22,533 nt of DNA from CAZJKE01 sp964546585. Lineage in GTDB: Bacteria > Planctomycetota > Phycisphaerae > Phycisphaerales > SM1A02. How positions within the stretch are numbered: position 1 is the stretch's first letter; each line of letters opens with the position of its first letter. Shown piece after piece: positions 1 through 6,680 of this stretch. The position numbers and the translations under genes are program-made. The stretch is from positions 1 through 22,533 of the forward strand of contig CAZJKE010000032.1 of NCBI GenBank assembly GCA_964546585.1, read 5' to 3'. The notes below the pieces were generated by a model. It searched no databases and was not told the DNA's origin. It worked only from the letters and a program-made list of their open reading frames with translations.

Positions 1-39
1 ACCCCCTGAGGGTATGTCGGCACTCGGCAGTCTTCAAGG

Positions 40-738
40 TCAACCTCGCAGCAATCTCAATTCATCCCGCAAAATAGCGGCCAATTCGAAGTTTTGGGCG
101 TCGATTGCACCCTGCAGACGCTCCCGCAGGTCCGCTCGCTCTGAAACCGGCAGCCGACGGGTCAAGGACTGCCGCAGGGCCAACAACATCAGGGCCTCGT
201 GGGACCGCTCGCCCCCCGCTCCCCCGAGGGCTGCGGCGAGTTCCTCCAGGCCCTGATCGATGGCCGACAAGGCGGCCTGTCGCTGACCGTGCTCCACCGC
301 CCACTCCGATCTCCCACGCGCCCGCATTGCGATCGTCGACCCCCGGAAGGGTTCCAGAGCGGTCTGGTCAGCCTCCGACACCGCGTGGACCCGGCAGAGG
401 TCGAGAATCTCAAGTGTGGCCGAGGCATCGCGTACGACCATCTCCCAGAGACCCAGAGAGATGCAAGCCGCCCCGCGGTGCGATCGCTGCACTGCTTCTT
501 CTCGCAGGAGCCTGCAGGCGTCCGCATCGAGCGGCGTCACCTCGTTTGTGTCCAGAATACGATCCCGCTCAGACAAGCCGCCATCGGGTCGCCCATCCAT
601 GTCCATCTGCAGAATGCCCAGATCCAGACGAATCTGGAGGACATCCCGCCCATCGTCCGCCTGCACGACCCGGGCCTGCAGACCACCCCGCTCTAGAGGC
701 CACTTCTGGAGGAGGTTGGTGAGGTCGTCACTCGGCAT
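40..738 (-). CDS. UVR (UvrB/UvrC) motif-containing protein
   Basis: The predicted protein has 232 residues. The last 30 residues match the UVR motif (LRERLQGAIDAQNFELAAIL then RDE), a short helical hairpin that in UvrB and UvrC mediates their contact and in other proteins mediates similar partner binding. The N-terminal part has a QIRLDLGILQM segment followed by GRPDG, which I associate with planctomycete proteins of unknown function. No nuclease or helicase motif is visible, so this is not UvrB or UvrC. I chose the ATG at 738 because GGGGAAG lies about 11 bases upstream. An in-frame ATG at 780 would add 14 residues (MAYNCRHSGEELTI) but has no such site. The gene is divergent from the sigma factor at 946. 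The function is unknown; an adaptor role is inference from the UVR motif alone. Confidence 0.8.
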   Translation of the reverse strand: MPSDDLTNLLQKWPLERGGLQARVVQADDGRDVLQIRLDLGILQMDMDGRPDGGLSERDRILDTNEVTPLDADACRLLREEAVQRSHRGAACISLGLWEMVVRDASATLEILDLCRVHAVSEADQTALEPFRGSTIAMRARGRSEWAVEHGQRQAALSAIDQGLEELAAALGGAGGERSHEALMLLALRQSLTRRLPVSERADLRERLQGAIDAQNFELAAILRDELRLLRG

Positions 739-832
739 GATCGTCAATTCTTCCCCACTGTGACGGCAGTTGTACGCCATGGAGCGTCACTTTGCACGCA
801 TCATTCCGGTCATGCGGGCATGCAACCTGATC

Positions 833-881
833 GGCCCCCCATGCCGGTGAATTCACCCCTTCCGAGGGCCGATGGGGGGCC
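833..881. repeat. Nested inverted repeats upstream of the sigma-factor gene
   Basis: GGCCCCCCAT (833-842) and its exact complement ATGGGGGGCC (872-881) are separated by 29 bases. Between them sits a perfect 12-bp palindrome, GGTGAATTCACC (846-857). The structure lies 65 bases before the ATG at 946. It could be an operator or a folded 5' leader; no function can be assigned from sequence alone. Confidence 0.5.
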
Positions 882-934
882 TAGGATCCGTTGTTGCTGC
901 GCCGGAGGGGCGATCAGCACAGCGGTGCGCGCAC

Positions 935-939
935 AGGAG
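935..939 (+). promoter_or_regulatory. Shine-Dalgarno site that fixes the sigma-factor start
   Basis: AGGAG lies 6 bases before the ATG at 946. This supports that start over open in-frame codons running back to 760. Confidence 0.7.
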
Positions 940-945
940 AAGACC

Positions 946-1779
946 ATGGATCTCGATATTTACCTTCGTCAGATCAATGAGGTGGAACTCCTCACTGCAA
1001 CTGAAGAGAAGGAACTTGGCTGGCGAATCATCAACGACTGCGACCCGGCATCCAAGGACCGCATGATCCGCGCCAATCTGCGATTGGTCGTGTCGATCAG
1101 CAAGCAGTTTCTCGGCCGCGGACTCACCCTTCCTGATCTGATCGAAGAAGGGAACATCGGTCTCATTCGAGCGGTGGAGGGTTTCGACCCCGCACAAGGC
1201 GCGAGGTTTTCAACCTATGCCTCGTGGTGGATCAAGCAGTCCATCAAACGCATGTTGATCAACGCCCTGCAGCCGGTCCATGTGCCGGCGTACATGGTCG
1301 ACCTGATCGGGCGTTTCCGCATGGCTTTCCGCCGTCTGCAGGAGGAACTCGGGCACACACCCAACAGCCGGCAACTGGCCGATGAACTCGGTGTTCCGAT
1401 GAAGAAACTGCGGTCGATCCGTCGGGCACTGCGTGCCTACTCGGGTGCCGCGCGTGGACCCATCTGGGAGGATGGCGATGCGCTGTCCATGGCTGATCTT
1501 TTCGAGGACTCTTCTCGCAGCACGCCGGATCAGGAAGTTGAGCAACGGGAGACGCTCAAGGATGTCCTGCGATTGCTCGATCAACTGGACGAGCGGGATG
1601 CTCGCGTACTTCGACTTCGATTCGGGCTGGAAGGCCAGGATCCGCTTACACTCAAGGAGATTGGCCAGGTCATCGGCTTGACGCGCGAACGCGTGCGCCA
1701 GATCGAAATCGCCTCGCTGCGGCGGCTTCGCAGTCGCATGCAGGACGACCCCTCGCTCGGCAAGAGACGGGCATCCTGA
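946..1779 (+). CDS. RNA polymerase sigma factor, sigma-70 (RpoD/RpoS-like) family
   Basis: The 277-residue protein is a primary-like sigma factor that would direct RNA polymerase to promoters. Region 1.2 is at about 3-35 (DIYLRQINEVELLTATEE). Region 2 runs about 38-110, with IRANLRLVVSISKQFLGRG, DLIEEGNIGLIRAVEGFD and the -10-binding FSTYASWWIKQSIKR. Region 3 is about 118-200. Region 4 is about 205-265, with the helix-turn-helix LTLKEIGQVIGLTRERVRQIE that contacts the -35 element. There is no long acidic region 1.1, so it is shorter than a housekeeping RpoD and looks like a group 2 (alternative, non-essential) factor. The ATG at 946 has AGGAG upstream; the extra 62 in-frame residues before it are unlike sigma factors. 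The gene is monocistronic and convergent with the next gene, 28 bases away. Confidence 0.93.
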   Translation: MDLDIYLRQINEVELLTATEEKELGWRIINDCDPASKDRMIRANLRLVVSISKQFLGRGLTLPDLIEEGNIGLIRAVEGFDPAQGARFSTYASWWIKQSIKRMLINALQPVHVPAYMVDLIGRFRMAFRRLQEELGHTPNSRQLADELGVPMKKLRSIRRALRAYSGAARGPIWEDGDALSMADLFEDSSRSTPDQEVEQRETLKDVLRLLDQLDERDARVLRLRFGLEGQDPLTLKEIGQVIGLTRERVRQIEIASLRRLRSRMQDDPSLGKRRAS

Positions 1780-1807
1780 GACGCAGTGTGAGAAGTACCT
1801 GACGCCC

Positions 1808-3220
1808 TCAGTCGCCGACGGCAACTGCAAACAGCCGCTGGAACTGAGGGCCGCCAAGGTCGCCATCGAGTCGCCGCAGGCGATTGACCCGTGCGATTGC
1901 TGCGGCGGGATCGCCGCCATCGTCAACATGCCACTGCACGAGCCGCAGGTGCGCCAGCCAGAACCAATAATCACCCTCGCCGGTACTCGCGATCACCTGC
2001 TGCATGCCGTGTGCATCCCGGGTGCAATCGGCCAGGCCCGCGATCGTCTGAATGCTCTTGCCATCCCTTTCGATCGCCATCGCAAACCATGCTGCGGCGG
2101 CGTCAGGTTTTCCGAGCAGTCGATCCGCCTCGCCGAGAATCGACGGCGGGATGATCGCCTCGTCGCACGATGCCCGGCTCGCCTGGAGGGCTGAACGCCG
2201 AGCGTCGAGATCGAGCGCATCCACCACCTGTCCTTGTCGGTACGTCTCGATGGCCGCGATCAATGTGGCATGCTGCGCGTGCTGCTCCGCCGCATCCTCC
2301 GCTGCTTCGGTCGCTGCATGTGCCGCCAACGCTTCTCGCCGTCGCTCTTCGATGCGGGCTTTGATGGCGACCATCGCAGGATCGTCCGCTGGGGCCAGAC
2401 GCTGCATGCGTTTCAGAACGAATGCATCGACGCCGGACGGATGGCCGCCTTCCTCAAGGAGCCGAGCGGCGAGGGCTGTCCATGCTGAGAGGGATGTATC
2501 GCCCGCATGCACGCTCGCGTATCCATCCGCGAGGACCGGGCGGAGATCGCCTCGGCCCGATCGAGAGAGCATGCGATCGGTTTCGCTCCAAATTGCCATG
2601 GCAGCCGTGGCTGGTGCCGAGGACATGCGGTGCAGTGCGGCGGCAAGAAGGTCTTCCGCGTCGGCTTTCGACATCGCGATGAGAGCCGAAGCATGACGGT
2701 CCGCCGCCGCTTCATCGCCGCGGGCGACCGCAGCATGCAGTCGTGCGCGGAGTGATCGGGATGCTGCGATGCCCTGCAGGTCGGGCTGGATCGCTGCCAG
2801 GCGTGTCTCGCACGACTCGGCGGACTCGGCGTTACCGATGGCGGCGTCCATGCCTGCGAGCACACCCCGCAGGTAGTCAGTTTCAGGCATTCCATCGCAG
2901 GGTGCCAGCAACGACCGAACATCCGCGATCAGTGCGGCCAATTCCTCTTGCGCAGAGTCGCTGCGGAACCCAAGCGTTGCCTCAGCAATGCTGTCTGTAT
3001 TGGCCCACATCCCAAAGAAGGTGTCGGTCGCCTGGTCAAGCAACCACTGCCTTGCGCGAGGATCGCCGCGTTCGGCGGAAATCAGATCTCTCCGCGCATC
3101 AAGCAGAGACTGGAGTGCCGCCGCGTCACCGCTCTGTCGCCACGACGCTCGAAGCGCATCCACTTCCGCCGCATCGATTGCAGCACCCAGCACCATTCCG
3201 AACATCGCGAGGAACATCAT
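1808..3220 (-). CDS. Exported alpha-helical (TPR-like) protein, last gene of the exbB/exbD locus
   Basis: The protein has 470 residues. It begins with a probable signal peptide (MMFLAMFGMVLGAAIDA), so it likely acts in the periplasm. The rest is alanine-rich and helical, with repeat-like segments such as AAAWFAMAIERDGKSIQTIA and a charged stretch around RIEERRREALAAHAATEAAE. This suggests TPR-type solenoid packing, but I cannot match it to a named family. The start is ATG at 3220, which overlaps the exbD stop as ATGA and has GGAGA 6 bases upstream. An upstream in-frame start at 3295 would lie entirely inside exbD. Its position as the last gene of a coupled cluster suggests it works with the VWA/ExbB/ExbD proteins; that is inference. 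Confidence 0.75.
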   Translation of the reverse strand: MMFLAMFGMVLGAAIDAAEVDALRASWRQSGDAAALQSLLDARRDLISAERGDPRARQWLLDQATDTFFGMWANTDSIAEATLGFRSDSAQEELAALIADVRSLLAPCDGMPETDYLRGVLAGMDAAIGNAESAESCETRLAAIQPDLQGIAASRSLRARLHAAVARGDEAAADRHASALIAMSKADAEDLLAAALHRMSSAPATAAMAIWSETDRMLSRSGRGDLRPVLADGYASVHAGDTSLSAWTALAARLLEEGGHPSGVDAFVLKRMQRLAPADDPAMVAIKARIEERRREALAAHAATEAAEDAAEQHAQHATLIAAIETYRQGQVVDALDLDARRSALQASRASCDEAIIPPSILGEADRLLGKPDAAAAWFAMAIERDGKSIQTIAGLADCTRDAHGMQQVIASTGEGDYWFWLAHLRLVQWHVDDGGDPAAAIARVNRLRRLDGDLGGPQFQRLFAVAVGD

Positions 3221-3705
3221 CCCGGTTCTCCGAGCGTGATGTTTGAATACCGCGCCGCCGCAGCAGCGTTGTAGGCGGCCATGGCATGATCCCACCTCGC
3301 CTCGGCAGAAGGCCGAATGACAATGGGGTGATCCGGCGTGAAGAGGCCGTCGTTGCCGAAACCGTCGGCCCGGTACTTGCGGAGAAATCGGTGCAGCCCG
3401 TCAATGCCCGACACCGGCTCCCATGGACCGTCCAGTCGAACACGACAGTCCCATGCTCGATCACCGGTGGACTCCACATGAACGACCAATGGTTGATCGT
3501 CAAGCAGCATGCCGGTGCCGACCTGACGCTTGGGGAGATCCATCGGGTATTGCGATTCGCTTGTGCGGAATTCGGTGGCGACCATGAAGTAGACCAGCAG
3601 GAGAAAGGTGACATCAATCATCGATGTGAGATTGAGCCCGATGGATGTGCCGCACAGACGACGACGGCGATGGGCGACCAAGCGTTCCGTGGAGTCACCC
3701 CGCAT
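3217..3705 (-). CDS. ExbD/TolR-type biopolymer transport protein (second copy)
   Basis: This is a 162-residue inner-membrane protein with the ExbD architecture: a short basic cytoplasmic tail (HRRRRL), one transmembrane helix at about 24-44 and a periplasmic domain. The helix reads LNLTSMIDVTFLLLVYFMV and carries the conserved proton-pathway aspartate at residue 31. ExbD proteins form a proton channel with ExbB that powers an energy-transducing partner. The ATG at 3705 overlaps the previous exbD stop by 11 bases; longer in-frame starts lie inside that gene. The end overlaps the next gene as ATGA. The periplasmic part (FRTSESQYPMDLPKRQ onward) is divergent from the first copy, so the two may form a heteromer or serve different partners. 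Confidence 0.88.
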   Translation of the reverse strand: MRGDSTERLVAHRRRRLCGTSIGLNLTSMIDVTFLLLVYFMVATEFRTSESQYPMDLPKRQVGTGMLLDDQPLVVHVESTGDRAWDCRVRLDGPWEPVSGIDGLHRFLRKYRADGFGNDGLFTPDHPIVIRPSAEARWDHAMAAYNAAAAARYSNITLGEPG

Positions 3706-4129
3706 CGCGTCTCTCACTCTGCACGACAAGGTGCAATCTGGGTGTTCCACCGGCAAGGCGAACGGCTTCGATGACTTCATGGGCGTGCTTGTAGGGAATG
3801 CTGCTGTCCGCGCGGAGATACACCTCCCGAATACCGTCGGCCATGGACGCGGCCACCGCCACCGTGACACCGTTCATGTCGATGACTTCGCCTTCGACGA
3901 CGATCTGCTGCCCGTCGGGCATCGGCACCAGGTTGAGTACCAGTCGTTCATCGCCGTCCGGAGAGCCCGCGACCGCTCGCTCCGGACTTGGGAGGTCCAT
4001 GTGGACCGCGTCGCGATCGACGACCTGGGAAACGACTACGAAGAAGACGATCAGGAGGAATGTGACATCGATCATCGGCGTCATGTTCGCCGCGATCTGT
4101 CCACCGCCCGTTGTCCTTCGCCGGATCAT
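3695..4129 (-). CDS. ExbD/TolR-type biopolymer transport protein (first copy)
   Basis: The protein has 144 residues, a typical ExbD length. The N-terminus MIRRRTTGGGQIAANMTPMI leads into a single transmembrane helix, DVTFLLIVFFVVVSQVV. The essential aspartate is at residue 21. The periplasmic domain ends with the usual ExbD pattern of a strand-helix-strand unit (VYLRADSSIPYKHAHEVIEA). It should pair with the ExbB encoded just upstream; the start codon overlaps the exbB stop as ATGA at 4126-4129, implying coupled translation and fixed stoichiometry. The cluster contains no canonical tonB; the VWA protein upstream occupies that place. Confidence 0.92.
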   Translation of the reverse strand: MIRRRTTGGGQIAANMTPMIDVTFLLIVFFVVVSQVVDRDAVHMDLPSPERAVAGSPDGDERLVLNLVPMPDGQQIVVEGEVIDMNGVTVAVAASMADGIREVYLRADSSIPYKHAHEVIEAVRLAGGTPRLHLVVQSERRDAG

Positions 4130-4911
4130 CGGATCTCCGCGCCGGTTGTAACCGGCACGCCACTTGGGACTTCAGCGGGGCGCGGTGTCTTGGGCCTTTG
4201 TTTCTCCCGTGGTCTGAACGCATTGAGCATTTCCTCAGCGACGATCGTCGCCTCGGTCGTCAATTCGTCGATGCGATTGCGGATGATCGCGTAGGCCGCC
4301 AGAGCCGGGATGGCGACGACCAGGCCCCAGAAGGTGGTGGTCAGCGCGGTACCGATGCCGCCTGCAAGCATGACCGGATCTGCCGCGCCGCCGGAACTGA
4401 CGATGGCAGAGAATGCCAGAATCATGCCGTACACCGTTCCGAACAAGCCGATCATCGGGCTGACCTGCCCCAGAACATTGAGCAACTCTATCCGCCGCAT
4501 GCGAGCGGTCGCCAGTTCGTCGGCGGTCTGTTCGAGCGCGCGCATCATGGCGGGGAATCCGAACTTCGCCTCCCGAAACGCGCCGTGAAGAACACGGCCG
4601 AAGTAACTGGAGTCGCGCGACACCTGTTCGATGGCGTAGCGGAAACGCTTCTTGCGGATCCCGTCCTCCACCCGTTGAACCAGATCAGGTGGCAGCACAT
4701 TGGAACGCCGGTTGGCGAGAGCCATGTGGACGGCTACCCCGATTCCCACGACGGACAGCACGAGCAGGAGCCAGGTCACTGCGCTGCCGAGCACCTCCAG
4801 CGATCCATCTGCTCTTCTGGAAACAAAGAAAGCATCGGCAAAGGACCGCCCGTCCTCGCCGGCGGCGGTCGTAGTGACCAACAAGGTGATGGCAAGGCTA
4901 CGGAGCCGCAT
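4126..4911 (-). CDS. MotA/TolQ/ExbB proton channel family protein
   Basis: This is a 261-residue ExbB-like subunit of a proton-motive-force channel in the inner membrane. It starts with a possible signal peptide (MRLRSLAITLLVTTTAAGED), giving an extra periplasmic N-terminus. Transmembrane helices are near 44-64, 150-172 and 190-211. The family signature is clear: SPMIGLFGTVYGMILAF at about 151-167, and GGIGTALTTTFWGLVVAIPA with the channel-lining threonines at about 184-203. The cytoplasmic loop at 70-145 is helical. A proline-rich tail ends the protein. The ATG at 4911 overlaps the upstream VWA gene by 14 bases, and the stop overlaps exbD as ATGA. Confidence 0.94.
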   Translation of the reverse strand: MRLRSLAITLLVTTTAAGEDGRSFADAFFVSRRADGSLEVLGSAVTWLLLVLSVVGIGVAVHMALANRRSNVLPPDLVQRVEDGIRKKRFRYAIEQVSRDSSYFGRVLHGAFREAKFGFPAMMRALEQTADELATARMRRIELLNVLGQVSPMIGLFGTVYGMILAFSAIVSSGGAADPVMLAGGIGTALTTTFWGLVVAIPALAAYAIIRNRIDELTTEATIVAEEMLNAFRPREKQRPKTPRPAEVPSGVPVTTGAEIR

Positions 4912-5839
4912 TACTCTGCCCGCTGGCGATCAGTCGCCGATCGATGAATGTGTACCCGTCCGGTCCGCCATGATGCTCGGCAATCTGCTTCAGAATGCCT
5001 TCCGGATCAGGGGTCAGGAATTGAATGCAGTCGATGCGGACCGGTCGGCGGTCGTTGCGGGGATCAACTGGATTGAGCCTGTCCAACTCGGCCAGCAGAT
5101 CCTCTCCCGAGACTTCGAATCGCCCGGCGCCCGTGATGTTCTCGCTCAGCAGGTAGATGAGGTCCGGCTTGAGGCTGAAGGCACTTCGAATGGCGTTCGT
5201 CGGATCGCTGCTACCCGCCGGGACGACATGTTCGCCTTGGCCGATCCATGCAAGTGCGCGATCGATGTGATCCCCGCTCGCCGCCACGAGGTTCCTCGGC
5301 GGCACGGTGATGGCACGGTCCTGCTGGAAGAACACAACCGAAAATTGCTGTTGGGCGTGAAGTCCGCGGAGCGATGCGTCCAACTCGCGAATGACACTTG
5401 AGAGATGGAGCAGCATGGATCCGGATGCGTCCACAACATACACGACGCGACGGGCGCTCTTGGCATCGAGTCCCATGAAGGACACCTCGGTGGCGATCTC
5501 GCGGCGAGCGATGGTGGGAACTGGGTCGCCGCGTGCGACCCGCTCAAGCATGGCCAGCCCGTCCTCGATTGGGGCGGGACGTGGCTCCGCCGTTGCTGGT
5601 TTCGGCGTGGGTTCTTGCGGAACAGCCATCGGCTGCGACGGCAACGCGTCCTGCGAGACCTCGTGCCAATCAGCGGTCACCAGTTGCGGTGGCGGGGGAT
5701 CCTCACGGATCACCGACCATGTAATGAGAAAGGCGACTGCGGCCAATCCGATGTGCACACCGATCGACAGCACCCATGGCACGATTCGACCAGCGGCGGT
5801 CCCCGCCACTGCTTCGACTGATTCTTCGTTCTTCCGCAT
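4898..5839 (-). CDS. TonB-like membrane anchor fused to a von Willebrand factor A domain
   Basis: The protein has 313 residues from the ATG at 5839. One transmembrane helix lies near 20-41 (VPWVLSIGVHIGLAAVAFLI). A proline-rich periplasmic linker follows at about 46-95 (PPPPQL, PQEPTPKPATAEPRPAP). This layout is that of TonB. Instead of a TonB C-terminal domain, a VWA domain starts near 130 (RRVVYVVDASGSM), with the metal-binding DxSxS motif D137-A-S139-G-S141 and a probable third MIDAS threonine in SSDPTNAI. VWA domains bind partners through a bound divalent metal. Being directly upstream of exbB/exbD, it may be the component energised by that channel; this is inference. An in-frame GTG at 5902 would add 21 residues; neither start has a good Shine-Dalgarno site, so the N-terminus is uncertain. 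Confidence 0.85.
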   Translation of the reverse strand: MRKNEESVEAVAGTAAGRIVPWVLSIGVHIGLAAVAFLITWSVIREDPPPPQLVTADWHEVSQDALPSQPMAVPQEPTPKPATAEPRPAPIEDGLAMLERVARGDPVPTIARREIATEVSFMGLDAKSARRVVYVVDASGSMLLHLSSVIRELDASLRGLHAQQQFSVVFFQQDRAITVPPRNLVAASGDHIDRALAWIGQGEHVVPAGSSDPTNAIRSAFSLKPDLIYLLSENITGAGRFEVSGEDLLAELDRLNPVDPRNDRRPVRIDCIQFLTPDPEGILKQIAEHHGGPDGYTFIDRRLIASGQSNAAP

Positions 5840-5910
5840 CCTTGCAGGGAGCAGCGTACCGCGCACCTCGCCCCAGTTCGCCTCAAATTGCCGTCTTTCC
5901 ACCAGCGGAA

Positions 5911-5928
5911 GTGCCCGGCACCGGGCAC
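5911..5928. repeat. Short perfect palindrome (REP-like) between doxX and the VWA gene
   Basis: GTGCCCGGCACCGGGCAC forms a 7-bp stem (GTGCCCG/CGGGCAC) with a GCAC loop. It lies 2 bases after the stop of the DoxX-like gene and before the VWA gene. There is no T-tract, so it is a poor intrinsic terminator. It resembles the other two intergenic palindromes of this window in style but not in sequence. Confidence 0.6.
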
Positions 5929-5929
5929 C

Positions 5930-6532
5930 TCATGATTCGTTGGCCGGTGGTAGGGCTGTTCGATCCCCCGACCACCGTCGATCGATGGCCAGCGGCCCGG
6001 GGCCGCTGAAGAGCAGCCCGATGGCAAGGGTCAGGAGGGCGAATCCGGCGAACAGTTGCAGGTATTGGTGCGGTTCGAGCGGCCAATCGAAGGGATTCGT
6101 CTCGAACATCCCGTGCAGGCGTATCGATACCAGATACAGCGCCGAGCCGGTCAAGAGGCATGCCAAGGCAGCCGCAAGCCGCGTAAACAGTCCGACGAAC
6201 AGCAGGAGGCCCGCGAGAAGTTCACCCACGCCCGCCGACCAAGCCAGAATCGTTCCCCAACTCCCAAGTTGCGGCCAGCGGTCGTTGAGCAGCCACCTCG
6301 CCCGCTGCACACCTCTCACAGTCACCTGGCCGGCGGCAACTGCCTCCTGCTCGCCAGCAGTCTCCTCAACCGCTTCATGTCGCACCTCTACCCCAAGATC
6401 GTGCAGAGCGGCCGCTCGCTCGCTGGCAATGGGCACGAATACGAAACATTGCACCCAGCCGCTTGTCAGCAGGGCGGCCGCCAGAACGAGGCGGCTGAGT
6501 GTGGGCGTGATGAGCATGGCAGCAGGGTTCAT
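5930..6532 (-). CDS. DoxX-like integral membrane protein
   Basis: The protein has 200 residues and four predicted transmembrane helices, near 12-34, 92-115, 117-138 and 158-177. The second and third carry the DoxX-family pattern (GVGELLAGLLLFVGLFTRLAA). DoxX-like proteins are membrane proteins linked in some bacteria to thiol/redox stress or quinone-dependent steps, but most are uncharacterised. Unusual here is a 55-residue hydrophilic, glutamate-rich insert between helices 1 and 2 (about 35-90, with EVRHEAVEETAGEQEAVAAG). The start is ATG at 6532, with AAGGAG 8 bases upstream; an in-frame start at 6571 lacks this. It is the first gene of the leftward block, but a palindrome separates it from the VWA gene, so shared transcription is uncertain. 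Confidence 0.8.
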   Translation of the reverse strand: MNPAAMLITPTLSRLVLAAALLTSGWVQCFVFVPIASERAAALHDLGVEVRHEAVEETAGEQEAVAAGQVTVRGVQRARWLLNDRWPQLGSWGTILAWSAGVGELLAGLLLFVGLFTRLAAALACLLTGSALYLVSIRLHGMFETNPFDWPLEPHQYLQLFAGFALLTLAIGLLFSGPGPLAIDRRWSGDRTALPPANES

Positions 6533-6540
6533 GGGATAAG

Positions 6541-6546
6541 CTCCTT
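6541..6546 (-). promoter_or_regulatory. Shine-Dalgarno site of the DoxX-like gene
   Basis: On the minus strand this reads AAGGAG, 8 bases before the ATG at 6532. It decides the start of the DoxX-like protein. Confidence 0.7.
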
Positions 6547-6551
6547 TGACA
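6546..6551 (+). promoter_or_regulatory. Possible -35 element for tRNA-Leu
   Basis: A consensus TTGACA lies 43 bases before the tRNA. The best -10 match, TATCAT (6566-6571), is only 14 bases away. The 17-base position (CATGGT, 6569-6574) matches poorly. The promoter is therefore tentative. Confidence 0.3.
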
Positions 6552-6561
6552 TCGTACCTCC

Positions 6562-6589
6562 CCCGTATCATGGTCCACCATGGTACGGG
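6562..6589. repeat. 28-bp near-perfect inverted repeat just upstream of tRNA-Leu
   Basis: CCCGTATCATGG (6562-6573) and CCATGGTACGGG (6578-6589) are complementary except for one T-G pair, with a TCCA spacer. The repeat lies between the divergent DoxX-like gene and tRNA-Leu and covers the candidate -10 region. It could be an operator for a dimeric regulator or an RNA hairpin in the tRNA leader. Confidence 0.55.
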
Positions 6590-6594
6590 CTGCT

Positions 6595-6676
<82 letters not shown>

Positions 6677-6680
6677 TTCA

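Noticed and set aside
5840..5902. GTG start at 5902 for the VWA protein
   Set aside because: It is possible, but has no Shine-Dalgarno site and adds a non-membrane segment before the anchor helix; kept only as an alternative.
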